DNA of 64,000 nucleotides from Paenibacillus lutimineralis. Its GTDB lineage: Bacteria > Bacillota > Bacilli > Paenibacillales > Paenibacillaceae. Positions 7,226 to 16,509 of the stretch are shown piece by piece (the first letter of the stretch is position 1; every line of letters starts with the position of its first letter). The stretch covers positions 276,001-340,000 of the forward strand of contig NZ_CP034346.1 of the NCBI RefSeq assembly GCF_003991425.1. Direction: 5' to 3'. The position numbers and the translations under genes were made by a program. The notes under the pieces were generated by a model that worked only from the letters and a program-made list of their open reading frames with translations, did not search any database and was not told the DNA's origin.

Positions 7226-8089
7226 TTATAATTTTAGTTCCATTCCATCTTCAGCGATGTAAAACGCTCTATTTTGAACAAGCTGTGCGAAGGCACTTGC
7301 TTGATTGTTGACAGGGTTCGTATGATTGAAATGCGTAAAATAGATTTCGGTATGCTCTGCCAATCCCTGTAGTCGATCCATCGTCTCTGTCATGACGGGA
7401 TGGGGAATCTCTTTATAATTGCGTCCCATCTGTTCAATCTCTTCAATAGAATGGAAGGTACCGTCTAATAAGCAGATGTCCGCTTCCTTGGCCATGTCAT
7501 AAATGTCGCGATCCCACTCATCCCAACGGTCAATATCTGGGATATAGAGCAGCTTGCGTCGCGGTCCTTCAATCCAGAAGCCGAAAGTCTCCGATAGCTC
7601 ATTGCGATGAGGCACTTCAATTGGCGTGATGCGTACAGAAGGGGACAACTGTTCCTGTTGCTCGTGCCCAATGCTGTTCAATTGAATATTGTGGAGCTCC
7701 ACCAACTGTGACCAGGGCGCATTCGTTTCAAGCATCTGTTTCATGTGATCCCCGCAGAAGACCGGAATTCCTTGTGCTCCGATTGCCTCTCTTCCCAGAA
7801 ACATCAATCCGGGGTAGTGACCGATATGTGCATGGGTCAGCCAAATGCTGTTCATGATCTGACCTTGAAGACAGTATTTCATTTGAATTTTTGCCATCTG
7901 CTCGCGCATGTCCGGTGTTGCATCAACAAGATGCCATCGCTTCCGATCGGACTCAATAATGGCTAAGGAAGCAGCGGACCTGCGCGTCCCATTCTGCATG
8001 GCGCTCATGCAATTCTGACAAAAGCAGTTCGGATGCGGCACGCCCGCATCTTGGGCTGTTCCGATAATATTAATGATGACTTCATTCAT
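7226..8089 (-). CDS. PqqB-like metallo-beta-lactamase-fold protein
   Basis: 287 residues. N-terminal IIGTAQDAGVPHPNCFCQNC carries the C-x-C-x-x-C cluster seen in PqqB relatives; the metal motif is LTHAHIGHYPG, i.e. HxHxGH with Gly where most hydrolases of this fold have Asp, followed by later His residues (VPHR, FTHFNH). PqqB acts as an iron-dependent hydroxylase on tyrosine in pyrroloquinoline quinone synthesis, but no other pqq gene is present, so this is a PqqB-like protein of unknown reaction. Its start overlaps the end of the nhaC-type gene by 8 bp, so the two are co-transcribed from the tyrosine T-box. A link to tyrosine chemistry is inference from that context. Confidence 0.7.
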   Translation of the reverse strand: MNEVIINIIGTAQDAGVPHPNCFCQNCMSAMQNGTRRSAASLAIIESDRKRWHLVDATPDMREQMAKIQMKYCLQGQIMNSIWLTHAHIGHYPGLMFLGREAIGAQGIPVFCGDHMKQMLETNAPWSQLVELHNIQLNSIGHEQQEQLSPSVRITPIEVPHRNELSETFGFWIEGPRRKLLYIPDIDRWDEWDRDIYDMAKEADICLLDGTFHSIEEIEQMGRNYKEIPHPVMTETMDRLQGLAEHTEIYFTHFNHTNPVNNQASAFAQLVQNRAFYIAEDGMELKL

Positions 8090-9512
8090 GACTCATTCCT
8101 CCTACTGCCGCATTCCGTTGTTTCTGGAACGAACGCGTTGGGTATTCCTTCTTCACGATCGTCCAACCCGTAATCCCATAAATAATATTGATAAGCGGAA
8201 CCAAGAAGGCAAAGAAGATGTATGGGATGAATTGTTCCGGGCTTACGCCGAGCATACTGGCTGCGAATACAGCAGGAACTCCCCACGGCACTAATGTAAT
8301 GCCGACCGTACCAGCCGCCTCGACGCATCTCGATAAGTTTTTCGTATCTATATTCATGTCCTTGTAAGTTTGGACAAAAGTTCTCGACGGCAATATGATC
8401 GCAAGAAACTGTGCACCGCTAGCGAACGCGACAAGGAAGGTCGATGCAATCGTTGTCGCTATAAGTGAGCTTGGAGTCTTGATTCTAGCCACGATAGGCC
8501 GAACAAGAGCTTGGAAAATTTGAGTTCCTTCCAGTAGTCCGCCAAGCGCAGTTGCGATCGTCAACAAACCAATCGTACCCAGCATGGAGAGAAGACCACC
8601 TCGATTCAACAAGGAATCGACCGCCTCTACTCCAGATTCCGCATGGAACCCGTTCGTCATTGTGTTAACCATCGATGTGATGGAATCTCCTTGTACCACG
8701 ATGGAAATTACCCCACCGATGATGCCTACCAACAGCAATGTCGGCAATGCCGGTAGTTTCTTGATCATTAGGAAAATCGTCAGTACCGGCAGCAACAGCA
8801 GTAGCGGGTGAATAATAAACGTATGTTGAATCCCATTCAATATCATATCGATATTAGCAGTATCCACCGAGCCTTGTACCGAGCGGGTACCGAACAGCGC
8901 GTAGAGCGCAACGGCAATGGTGAATGCAGGAATCGTATCCCAGAGCATATGTCGTACATGGCTGAACAAATCTGTTTCCGCCATTGCTGGCGCAATATTC
9001 GTTGTATCGGATAACGGCGACAGCTTATCGCCAAAGAATGCGCCGGATATGACCGCTCCCGCAATCAAGCCAGGGGAGAAGCCCATTCCTTCACCAATGA
9101 CCATGAATGCCAACCCAATCGTCGCGATCGAAGTGAAGGAGCTGCCAAGCGTAATCGCCACGATGCCGGTTACAACCGCAACTGCCGGAACAAAGAAAGA
9201 GGGATGAATAAAGGACAAGCCGTAGTAGATCATGGTCGGAATAACTCCGCTTGAGATCCACGTTCCGACGATCATCCCAATGACAAGCAAGATGAATATC
9301 GCAGGCAATGCTTTAGATACGCCGCTAACCATCATTTCTTCAAGTTCCTTCCAACTATATCCGCTCATCACCCCTACGAGAACGGTGACGATGATGCTAA
9401 TTATTAATGGGATAAACATGCCAGCCTTCCAAATGAAGATAGAGGCAGCACCTGCAGCAATAAGCGCCAAAATAGGCAAGAGCGCTAAGCCAATTGATAC
9501 TTGTCGTTTCAT
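8082..9512 (-). CDS. NhaC-family Na+/H+ antiporter-type carrier, probable tyrosine transporter
   Basis: 476 residues with about eleven to twelve membrane segments and the NhaC-family signature region AGAVISGAFFGDKLSPLSDTTNIAPA. Family members exchange Na+ for H+ or couple ion flow to an organic substrate (MleN, NhaC). The leader is a T-box with a Tyr specifier, and comparative studies of T-boxes assign NhaC-type (YheL) genes under Tyr T-boxes to tyrosine uptake, so tyrosine rather than only Na+ is the likely substrate. ATG 9512 is preceded by AAAGGAGTG at 9 nt spacing. It is the first gene of a two-gene operon with the PqqB-like protein. Confidence 0.85.
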   Translation of the reverse strand: MKRQVSIGLALLPILALIAAGAASIFIWKAGMFIPLIISIIVTVLVGVMSGYSWKELEEMMVSGVSKALPAIFILLVIGMIVGTWISSGVIPTMIYYGLSFIHPSFFVPAVAVVTGIVAITLGSSFTSIATIGLAFMVIGEGMGFSPGLIAGAVISGAFFGDKLSPLSDTTNIAPAMAETDLFSHVRHMLWDTIPAFTIAVALYALFGTRSVQGSVDTANIDMILNGIQHTFIIHPLLLLLPVLTIFLMIKKLPALPTLLLVGIIGGVISIVVQGDSITSMVNTMTNGFHAESGVEAVDSLLNRGGLLSMLGTIGLLTIATALGGLLEGTQIFQALVRPIVARIKTPSSLIATTIASTFLVAFASGAQFLAIILPSRTFVQTYKDMNIDTKNLSRCVEAAGTVGITLVPWGVPAVFAASMLGVSPEQFIPYIFFAFLVPLINIIYGITGWTIVKKEYPTRSFQKQRNAAVGGMSHE

Positions 9513-9581
9513 GTTCGTTTCACTCCTTTATGTCGTAGTTGTAATGGTTCATGTTCATCAGTCGACTTGTTGAACAATCTC

Positions 9582-9852
9582 TATAAAATAAAAAAGAACC
9601 TCCATCCCCAAATAGGGACGGAAGTTCCGCGGTACCACCCTGATTAACAAAAATAAGCTTTTGTTCACTCAATTATTTAACGGCATTGCCGGACGTTAGT
9701 CAGCTCCCTAATTGTAATTCACTGCATGCCCCGGCTTAGTTCACACCAACCACTAAGTCTCTGATTTTCCGCCACAGACAGCTACTGTATTAGTTCAACA
9801 CTTGTATGATATTTACTTTTATACATCCATGCTTTTTGGCTTTCTTGCGTTA
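9582..9852 (-). promoter_or_regulatory. T-box riboswitch (tyrosine specifier UAC)
   Basis: The minus-strand leader has all the T-box hallmarks: AGTA motif, distal Stem I loop GGTTGGTGTGAAC, specifier side TGAATTACAATTAGG, the T-box AGGGTGGTACCGCGG, and a terminator GAACTTCCGTCCC / GGGGATGGAGGTTC followed by TTTTTT. Using the usual GAA-N-codon spacing the specifier is UAC (Tyr) followed by A. Uncharged tRNA-Tyr would bind and stabilise the antiterminator, switching on the NhaC-type carrier and the PqqB-like gene when tyrosine is scarce. UUA (Leu) or AUU (Ile) are other possible readings of the same loop but fit the spacing less well. Confidence 0.92.
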
Positions 9853-9858
9853 AAAGAC

Positions 9859-9887
9859 ATATTAGTCCTCCTGAAATTGCTTGTCAA
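9859..9887 (-). promoter_or_regulatory. Promoter of the T-box operon
   Basis: Minus strand TTGACA (9887-9882), 17-nt spacer, TAATAT (9864-9859). Confidence 0.88.
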
Positions 9888-10283
9888 CAACTAATTTGAT
9901 GGAAGGCGATCGTATTTCCAAATCCTACCTGCGTATGTACACCCAGCAATGGTACGCCATAGTTCTGTATGCCCGATAAGTTTTCCCTTAAACATCAATG
10001 TCTGGTTGTATCGTCTTAGGAGGTTAGGAGGGGGGGAAGACGTTAGACGTCGTTTTTCTGGGACTGGTAAATAAATGTATATGCAAGGTCATGATTTATC
10101 TATTTGAATTCAGGGCTAAGTTTCTTACTGTAACAGTAGGCCTATTTTAGGCTGTTCAAACATGTGATGAGATCATGGGAAGGAGGTTGGGGGATCGAAT
10201 TCAGCTTGTAAAGCGATACATGGTTGATGAAGTTTCTTGATGGATGCAAAAGGATAGGGAGCAAAAGAAAGGGGCTAGCATGT
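9888..10283. other. Intergenic region ahead of the DUF4855 gene
   Basis: Divergent gap. I see no clear promoter for the plus-strand gene. A short GACG/CGTC hairpin followed by GTTTTT lies near 10040-10058 and an A/T-rich stretch follows; neither is convincing. Confidence 0.3.
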
Positions 10284-13200
10284 ATGAGAAGGAGTAAACG
10301 ATGGTTATCTATGGTCATAATTACAGTCATGCTATTCACACTTATTCCGGCTGCGCATGGGGAAGAGGCAGCGTCGTTACAAGCGGGCAAGCAGACTGGC
10401 GTAAATGAAGACGGTCATGTAGTCCTGAATTCAGAGCAGATTAATCAACCAGATGGCCAAGTGCCAGTAGATCAGGAAGGTGAGGTTCAGATTGATCCAG
10501 TAGACGAGGCCACCCAAAATCCGGATCAGGCTACTCCCCCTGCTGAGCAGGTCCTTGAGACAGAGCCACAAAGCGTGACTTCGGCGGTATACGATGAGCC
10601 GTACAATTTGGCTCTTGGCCTCTCTTACGAATGGTCGGAAGCACCAGAGGCAGCATATTCAGATGATAACAGCAAGCTGACGGATGGCAAATACGGGGCG
10701 CTAGATATTTCCGATCCAGCATGGGTTGGACATCTCAAGAAGAAGACGCGCGAAGTCATATTTGATCTTGGCGACCGGAAGTCGATCACGAAGATTAAGG
10801 CAAATTTCCTGCAGGACTGGCCAAATAATAATGTACTCATGCCACTGACAGTCTCGATGTATGTCTCCGATGATAAGCAGAACTGGGGTCTGCTCTCGCA
10901 TTATGCGACCCAGACGCTATGGAAGGACGGACAATATAAGGAGAACTATGAGTGGGATGGAAGCAAGGACGGTATCAAGAGCATAGGTCCCGATGCGCAG
11001 ATCGCTTATGCCCGTTATGTGAAGGTCATGTTCTCGATGCACACCAAGGCGATGAGCTTCGTGGATGAGATTGAAATTTGGGGTAACGATGGGCAGACCA
11101 CAGGTGCGGTAACCGTTCCGACGCAGCAGCCGGCATTCCTAGCTCCAGGGAAGGCGACTGCCGGGATTAAGCATCTTGGATTGCTCTATAACGGACATTA
11201 CAGCAATGATCTGGGAACCTGGAAGAAGGAGCGGATCATCCCGAACATCAGTTACGTTGATAAGGCCGGAGTGCCGACCGATTGGCTCTTTGACGGAGTT
11301 CTGTATCTTGGAACCTTCTCGGATAAGGGCCGGGGGTTTGGTGCCGGATCAGATATGCCGTCACTTCAAGAGGATTGGCAATGGTATTTGGATAAGACAT
11401 TCGCTCCCGAAGGAGACATGTACCAGCTTAATGAAGCAACCAAGGAAGTCGGCGCCAAGCTGAACCAACTGAATCAGAAGGAGAAGGTTGTCCTGATGAT
11501 TCCGTATCCAGATGAGGGAGTAAGCAATTTTGGCGATGTAGACGGGGATAATAAATCCGAAAATTTTAAAGCGCTTACAGACCGGGTGAAGGCGGTTCAA
11601 TGGTATTTGGAAGAAGTGAAGCAACGATGGGAAGCAGCGAATTATTCTCATCTTGAGCTTGTAGGGATGTACTGGCTAGAAGAGCAGATCGGTACCGATC
11701 AAGATGGACCGGAGTTGGTCCGCTTGGCCAGCGATAAGGTTCATACGATGACGGTCTCTGGCAACAGCAATATGAAATTTTTCTGGATTCCTCATTCTCT
11801 GGCCTATAAGAGTTTTATGTGGAAGGATGTCGGGTTTGATGCCGTAGCCTTTCAACCGAACTATTTCTTCGAGCCAATGGATTATGACCGGCTGGAAGAC
11901 GCTGCGAACATCGCGAAGCGGTATGGGATGACCAATGAATTTGAGTTCGATGATCGGATGCTGACCGACGGGGTGTTCCGTGAACGGTATATCGATTACT
12001 TGAACAGTGGTGTTGAGACAGGTCTGATGACCGATGGCTTCAACGCATACTACCAAGGAAATAACGCCGTATATAACAGTGCGGTGAGCACGGACCCAAG
12101 CAACAGGGTTCTATATGATTGGTTGTATCAATATGTACAAGGAACATATCAGATTAATAATGCGGCACCTTCTGAAGTAGACGTGTTGATGAATGGAGAG
12201 CCGTTCCAAAGCGGTGTTGTTCTGCCGGAGACGGAGTCTGTTCAGTTCACTTGGAAGCTGAGAGAGGATGACGGACTGACCAAAGTAAATGCTCTGTTCG
12301 ATGGGAAGGCTTATGCGGCCGGAACAGTCATACCTCTGGCTGGCAAGCTGGGGAAACATGAGCTGCTCATCACGGTAACCTCCGGCAAATCGATCAAAAC
12401 CTCATATGTAGTAGAAGCATCCACGAATGCAGCGGGAGTCAGAGCATACGTTGACCGTTTCGCACAAGAACAGAAAATTACAGATGCTACAGCAGTACAC
12501 TCCTTGAATAACTATTTGGAAATGATGAAGCGCTATGAAGGTAAGGATGCGGCACAAGCTGCCAAGTATCTCAAAGGCTTTAACGCTAAGCTGGATCAAT
12601 TTACGAAGGCCGGAATGATGAAGACTGAGGCCTACAACACTTTGAAGGAGATCGTATATTATCTCACAGGCAACTTGGCGCAGGATAAAGCCGTGGAAGC
12701 ATCTTCAACCGAGGGCGGCAATCCAAATTATGTACCGGCAAAAGCCGTCGACGGATTCCCGGCCTCAAGATGGGCAAGTGACTATGTAGACAATACCTGG
12801 TTCCAAGTCGACTTGGGCGCAGCACGAGAGTTCAATACGATCCGAATCGATTGGGAATATGCCCGAGCTAAGACCTACAAGCTACTTGTATCCGATGATA
12901 AAAAGACCTGGACTAATGTCATGCCAAATGACGGAGTTATTACAGCGCAGGATGGGAAGGAAACGGTGCAATTCTTCCCAGTAACTGCGAGATATATCAA
13001 ATTCCAAGGGATCGAGCGAAATACGGATTATGGCTATTCCTTCTACGAGTTCGGAGTATATAACCTCTCCGGCGACGCCCAGGTGCAGGCTATTGACGGC
13101 TTACAAGCCACAGTGGATGCGGCAGCGAGAAAGGTAACGATTGACGGCCTACTAATGAATGGCGATGATCAGGCTGCAGTAAGATTGAAGGTATTGGATC

Positions 13201-13499
13201 CGAAAGGCAAGGTTCATTATGAAGAGAAGAAGATAAGTGCCGTAGAGGGGAAACTCCAATTCGTATTCACACTAAAGGGTCAATTGGAAGGAACCTATGT
13301 GGCTTATGTATCGACAGACGGCATGGCGACACCTGCCAAAGTCAGCTTTAACTATAAGAAGGCAAAACCGGGCAATGGTAATGGAGACCAGGGAGGTAAT
13401 GGCCAAGGCAATAATGATCAGGGTAACGGTAATGGAGGCCAGGGCCATAACGATCAGGGCAATAACGGTAATAATGGCAATGGTAATAGCCAACGGTAG
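10284..13499 (+). CDS. Secreted DUF4855 protein with discoidin-like domains
   Basis: 1071 residues from ATG 10284, chosen for the GGGG ribosome site at 10271-10274 and the signal peptide beginning MRRSKRWLSMVIITVMLFTL. After a low-complexity acidic segment there is an F5/8-type (discoidin-like) carbohydrate-binding region (about 110-275), a DUF4855 core (about 300-640, starting KHLGLLYNGHYSN), a helical segment, a second discoidin domain (about 810-945) and a Gly/Asn/Gln tail. DUF4855 proteins are secreted, with no known reaction; the flanking domains suggest polysaccharide binding at the cell surface. The tail seems to have been cut by a frameshift (see 13500-13554). No operon partners. Confidence 0.85.
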   Translation: MRRSKRWLSMVIITVMLFTLIPAAHGEEAASLQAGKQTGVNEDGHVVLNSEQINQPDGQVPVDQEGEVQIDPVDEATQNPDQATPPAEQVLETEPQSVTSAVYDEPYNLALGLSYEWSEAPEAAYSDDNSKLTDGKYGALDISDPAWVGHLKKKTREVIFDLGDRKSITKIKANFLQDWPNNNVLMPLTVSMYVSDDKQNWGLLSHYATQTLWKDGQYKENYEWDGSKDGIKSIGPDAQIAYARYVKVMFSMHTKAMSFVDEIEIWGNDGQTTGAVTVPTQQPAFLAPGKATAGIKHLGLLYNGHYSNDLGTWKKERIIPNISYVDKAGVPTDWLFDGVLYLGTFSDKGRGFGAGSDMPSLQEDWQWYLDKTFAPEGDMYQLNEATKEVGAKLNQLNQKEKVVLMIPYPDEGVSNFGDVDGDNKSENFKALTDRVKAVQWYLEEVKQRWEAANYSHLELVGMYWLEEQIGTDQDGPELVRLASDKVHTMTVSGNSNMKFFWIPHSLAYKSFMWKDVGFDAVAFQPNYFFEPMDYDRLEDAANIAKRYGMTNEFEFDDRMLTDGVFRERYIDYLNSGVETGLMTDGFNAYYQGNNAVYNSAVSTDPSNRVLYDWLYQYVQGTYQINNAAPSEVDVLMNGEPFQSGVVLPETESVQFTWKLREDDGLTKVNALFDGKAYAAGTVIPLAGKLGKHELLITVTSGKSIKTSYVVEASTNAAGVRAYVDRFAQEQKITDATAVHSLNNYLEMMKRYEGKDAAQAAKYLKGFNAKLDQFTKAGMMKTEAYNTLKEIVYYLTGNLAQDKAVEASSTEGGNPNYVPAKAVDGFPASRWASDYVDNTWFQVDLGAAREFNTIRIDWEYARAKTYKLLVSDDKKTWTNVMPNDGVITAQDGKETVQFFPVTARYIKFQGIERNTDYGYSFYEFGVYNLSGDAQVQAIDGLQATVDAAARKVTIDGLLMNGDDQAAVRLKVLDPKGKVHYEEKKISAVEGKLQFVFTLKGQLEGTYVAYVSTDGMATPAKVSFNYKKAKPGNGNGDQGGNGQGNNDQGNGNGGQGHNDQGNNGNNGNGNSQR

Positions 13500-13554
13500 T
13501 TGGAGTTATAGCAAAAACGGAAATAATAATCAGGGTATTAATGGCAACGGTTGA
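13500..13554 (+). pseudogene. Out-of-frame continuation of the DUF4855 tail
   Basis: Directly after the TAG at 13497, a different frame from about 13485 reads ANGSWSYSKNGNNNQGINGN and ends in TGA at 13552. Composition and repeat type match the N/G/Q tail, so the tail probably once ended here and a one-base change in the repeats shortened it. Confidence 0.5.
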
Positions 13555-13610
13555 AGCGGCCGTCTCCTCGCATTGTCTGTTGAATAACTTGGCGACAGTT
13601 CAATAAACAG

Positions 13611-13644
13611 CACTAAGGACTTGGCTAATGCCAAGTCCTTAGTG
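13611..13644. terminator. Terminator hairpin after the DUF4855 gene
   Basis: Perfect 14-bp inverted repeat CACTAAGGACTTGG / CCAAGTCCTTAGTG with 6-nt loop; no long T tract. Confidence 0.7.
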
Positions 13645-13668
13645 TATATCAGATCATAAGTGCTATTA

Positions 13669-13850
13669 TGCAACTATATGGGCCCGTTATTTCATTTACA
13701 GGGGAAATAGCTGCTTCTATACAACTATTTAGATGGACTATCCCTAAATTAGGGCCGAAATCAGGAAATAGTTGCATACATGCAGCTATTTCCTGATTTC
13801 AAGGCAATTTCCTAAGAATAATTGCATTTCTGCAGCTATTCATGAAATAC
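13669..13850. repeat. Cluster of short palindromic repeats, type TGCA-N-CTATT
   Basis: Four degenerate units of about 35-40 bp sharing AATAG-TGCA-N6-TGCAGCTATT: 13670-13690, 13704-13732, 13764-13800 and 13815-13848. The third is a near-perfect hairpin. They fill the gap between the convergent DUF4855 and nspC genes. Confidence 0.7.
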
Positions 13851-13857
13851 AAATCGC

Positions 13858-14985
13858 CTAAGCCAATCTCATTCTGAAGTCCTCGTAGCCGAATTCATGG
13901 ACGACCTGGTAGTCGCCGTTCTTATCACAGAGGACGAGGGCGGGCAGCGGCATTCCATTGAAGGTCGTGTTCTTCACCATAGAGTAGATCGCCATATCAC
14001 CGAAGACGAGGCGGTCGCCGTTCTTCAGCGGCTGATCGAACGAGTAATCGCCGATGTTGTCGCCCGAGAGGCAGGTAGGTCCGCCAAGTCGGTACGTATA
14101 AGGCTTCTCACCAGGTTCCCCGGAGCCAAGCAGCGGCGGACGATAAGGCATTTCCAGTACGTCTGGCATATGGCAGGAAGCGGATGTATCCAGGATAGCG
14201 ATATCCATTCCGTTCTTCATGGTATCGAGCACCGTAGTAACCAGGAATCCGGCGTTCAGAGCGACAGCTTCTCCAGGCTCTAGGTAGACCTCCAGGCCAT
14301 ACTTATCCTGCATACGGCGGATACATTGCTCAAGCAAAGGGATATCATAATCTTCTCTCGTAATATGATGCCCTCCGCCGAAGTTGATCCATTCCATTTG
14401 CGACAGCCATGGTCCGAATTTCTCCTCTACTGCATCCAGCGTCGTCGCCAGATCATCGGAGTTCTGCTGGCACAGTGTATGGAAGTGCAGTCCGGAGATT
14501 CCCTCTAGCAGATCCGGGCGAAAATGTTCACGGGTCACGCCGAATCGGGAACCTACGGCACAAGGATTGTAAATGTCATGCCCAACCTGGGTCGAACATT
14601 CCGGATTGATGCGCAAACCGTACTTCTTGCCTGTGGCCAGTACTTTATGACCGAACTTCTCTACCTGGGAGAAGGAGTTGAAGATAATATGATCGCAGAG
14701 CTCAATGATCTCGTCGATCTGATCCTCCCGGTAAGCCGGGGCAAAGCAATGATTCTCTTTGCCCATTTCCTCATGGCCTAACCGGGCCTCGTACAATCCG
14801 CTCGATGCTGTTCCACTCAAATAGCGGCCGATCAGCGGATAGGTCGAATACATCGAGAAAGCCTTCTGCGCCAGTATGATCTTGGCTCCGGTGCGCTCCA
14901 TAATACCGCCTAAAATCTCAAGGTTTCGTTCAAGTAGAGCTTCATCTACTACATAGCATGGGGTAGGCAGTTCTTCGAAGCGCAT
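13858..14985 (-). CDS. nspC: Carboxynorspermidine/carboxyspermidine decarboxylase
   Basis: 375 residues from ATG 14985. Fold-III PLP enzyme of the alanine-racemase/ornithine-decarboxylase type: the PLP lysine lies in ILAQKAFSMYSTYP, then HFHTLCQQN, FGGGHHITRED, YLEPGEAV and the Cys of SCHMPDV. It decarboxylates carboxy(nor)spermidine to (nor)spermidine. The open frame extends to 15051 but overlaps the upstream gene; the MRFEELPTPCYVVDE start has a GGAG site and leaves one base after the preceding stop, giving tight translational coupling with the dehydrogenase. Confidence 0.92.
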   Translation of the reverse strand: MRFEELPTPCYVVDEALLERNLEILGGIMERTGAKIILAQKAFSMYSTYPLIGRYLSGTASSGLYEARLGHEEMGKENHCFAPAYREDQIDEIIELCDHIIFNSFSQVEKFGHKVLATGKKYGLRINPECSTQVGHDIYNPCAVGSRFGVTREHFRPDLLEGISGLHFHTLCQQNSDDLATTLDAVEEKFGPWLSQMEWINFGGGHHITREDYDIPLLEQCIRRMQDKYGLEVYLEPGEAVALNAGFLVTTVLDTMKNGMDIAILDTSASCHMPDVLEMPYRPPLLGSGEPGEKPYTYRLGGPTCLSGDNIGDYSFDQPLKNGDRLVFGDMAIYSMVKNTTFNGMPLPALVLCDKNGDYQVVHEFGYEDFRMRLA

Positions 14986-14986
14986 C

Positions 14987-16243
14987 TTAGCGAACCAGCT
15001 CCGTTTCACGCTCTTTGGCAGCTGTTGCTTCGTCTTCTGGATAAGCATCAACGAGATCCGGATTGAAGCTTTCTTGCCATGGGAGTCCCCATTTGTTCAG
15101 TGCATCCATGAATGGATCTGGGTCGAATTCTTCGATGTTGTAGACGCCCGGTTTGTTCCACTTGCCGGTCATTACCATCATAGCGCCGATCATAGCAGGA
15201 ACGCCGGTTGTATAAGCGACAGCTTGCGAACCAACTTCTTTATAGCACTCCTCGTGGTTGCACACGTTGTAAACATAGTACATCTTGTCTTTGCCATCTT
15301 TTTTGCCTTTGAAGATGCAGCCGATATTCGTCTTGCCCTTCGTACGTGGACCGAGGGAAGAAGGATCCGGCAATACAGCCTTCAGGAATTGCAGAGGAAT
15401 AATCTGCTTGCCTTCGAATTCAATCGGCTCGATCGAAGTCATGCCGACATTTTCAAGGCATTTCAAGTGAGTCAGGTAGCTCTGGCCAAAGGTCATGAAG
15501 AAGCGGATGCGCTTCACGCCCGGAATGTTCAGGGCCAGCGATTCGATCTCTTCGTGGTGCAGAAGATACATATCTTTCTCCCCGATTTCTGGGAAGTCGT
15601 ATGCACGTTTGATCTCCATCGGTTCAGTCTCAACCCATTGACCGTTCTCCCAGTAGCTGCCGTTAGCCGTTACTTCACGGATATTGATCTCAGGGTTGAA
15701 GTTGGTAGCGAACGGATACCCGTGGTCGCCAGCATTGCAGTCGAGAATATCGATGTATTCAATTTCATCAAAATGGTGCTTCAAAGCATGGGCGGAGAAT
15801 ACGCCGGTCACTCCTGGATCGAAACCGCTGCCCAGCAAGGCGGTAATCCCAGCTTGCTCGAAGCGCTCACGATATTCCCATTGCCATTTATATTCGAATT
15901 TCGCCGTATCTTCCGGCTCATAGTTAGCGGTATCCATGTAGTTGGTCTTGGTAGCCAAGCAAGCATCCATGATCGTCAAATCTTGATAGGGCAGAGCCAG
16001 GTTCATCACGATATCCGGCTTCACTTCATTGATCAGAGCAATCAGCTCGTCGACATTGTTGGCATCGACTTGAGCGGTTGTAATTTTCGTCTTGCCACCA
16101 TCAAGTTTAGCTTTTAGTGCGTCACATTTGGACTTCGTACGGCTTGCGATGCAGATTTCTTCGAAAACCTCACTGTTTTGGCAGCATTTGTGGATGGCCA
16201 CCGAAGCCACACCGCCACAACCGATAATAAGCGCTTTTCCCAT
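14987..16243 (-). CDS. Carboxynorspermidine dehydrogenase (saccharopine dehydrogenase family)
   Basis: 418 residues. N-terminal Rossmann motif IIGCGGVASVAIHKC, then the saccharopine-dehydrogenase features NLALPYQDLTIMDACL, TNYMDTANYE and LLGSGFDPGVTGVF. The enzyme condenses aspartate beta-semialdehyde with a diamine using NADPH to make carboxy(nor)spermidine, which the following nspC decarboxylates: the alternative polyamine pathway that avoids decarboxylated SAM. First gene of a two-gene operon. A strong terminator-like hairpin lies 44 nt upstream of the start, so expression may be set by attenuation. Confidence 0.92.
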   Translation of the reverse strand: MGKALIIGCGGVASVAIHKCCQNSEVFEEICIASRTKSKCDALKAKLDGGKTKITTAQVDANNVDELIALINEVKPDIVMNLALPYQDLTIMDACLATKTNYMDTANYEPEDTAKFEYKWQWEYRERFEQAGITALLGSGFDPGVTGVFSAHALKHHFDEIEYIDILDCNAGDHGYPFATNFNPEINIREVTANGSYWENGQWVETEPMEIKRAYDFPEIGEKDMYLLHHEEIESLALNIPGVKRIRFFMTFGQSYLTHLKCLENVGMTSIEPIEFEGKQIIPLQFLKAVLPDPSSLGPRTKGKTNIGCIFKGKKDGKDKMYYVYNVCNHEECYKEVGSQAVAYTTGVPAMIGAMMVMTGKWNKPGVYNIEEFDPDPFMDALNKWGLPWQESFNPDLVDAYPEDEATAAKERETELVR

Positions 16244-16286
16244 TGTTCATATCCCCTATCGTGAGTGTTTTTTTGTGGTCAATCAC

Positions 16287-16335
16287 GCAAAAAAAGCAAG
16301 TGAATACATGCGCCTAGCGCACACATCACTTGCTT
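16287..16335 (-). terminator. Terminator hairpin in the leader of the polyamine operon
   Basis: Minus strand AAGCAAGTGA (16335-16326) pairs with TCACTTGCTT (16303-16294), with an inner CGC/GCG, followed by seven T. There is no minus-strand gene upstream to terminate, so it is either an attenuator of the operon or the 3' end of a small RNA. Confidence 0.7.
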
Positions 16336-16509
16336 CTGATATATCGATATGAAGTATCTCCAATAAAAATCGGACATATATCGTTATGCCATCGCAAAAT
16401 ACACACAAAAAATACGCGAAGCATAAAGATCCCTCAATATTCAAATATATCCTGCTTGATCAGAGTCTATATAGCAAATAATCGCCTTTACCACTCTTAT
16501 TGACCGTTT

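Noticed and set aside
15074..16117. 347-codon plus-strand open frame
   Set aside because: Opposite the carboxynorspermidine dehydrogenase; no ribosome site, composition follows the other strand, no domain recognised.
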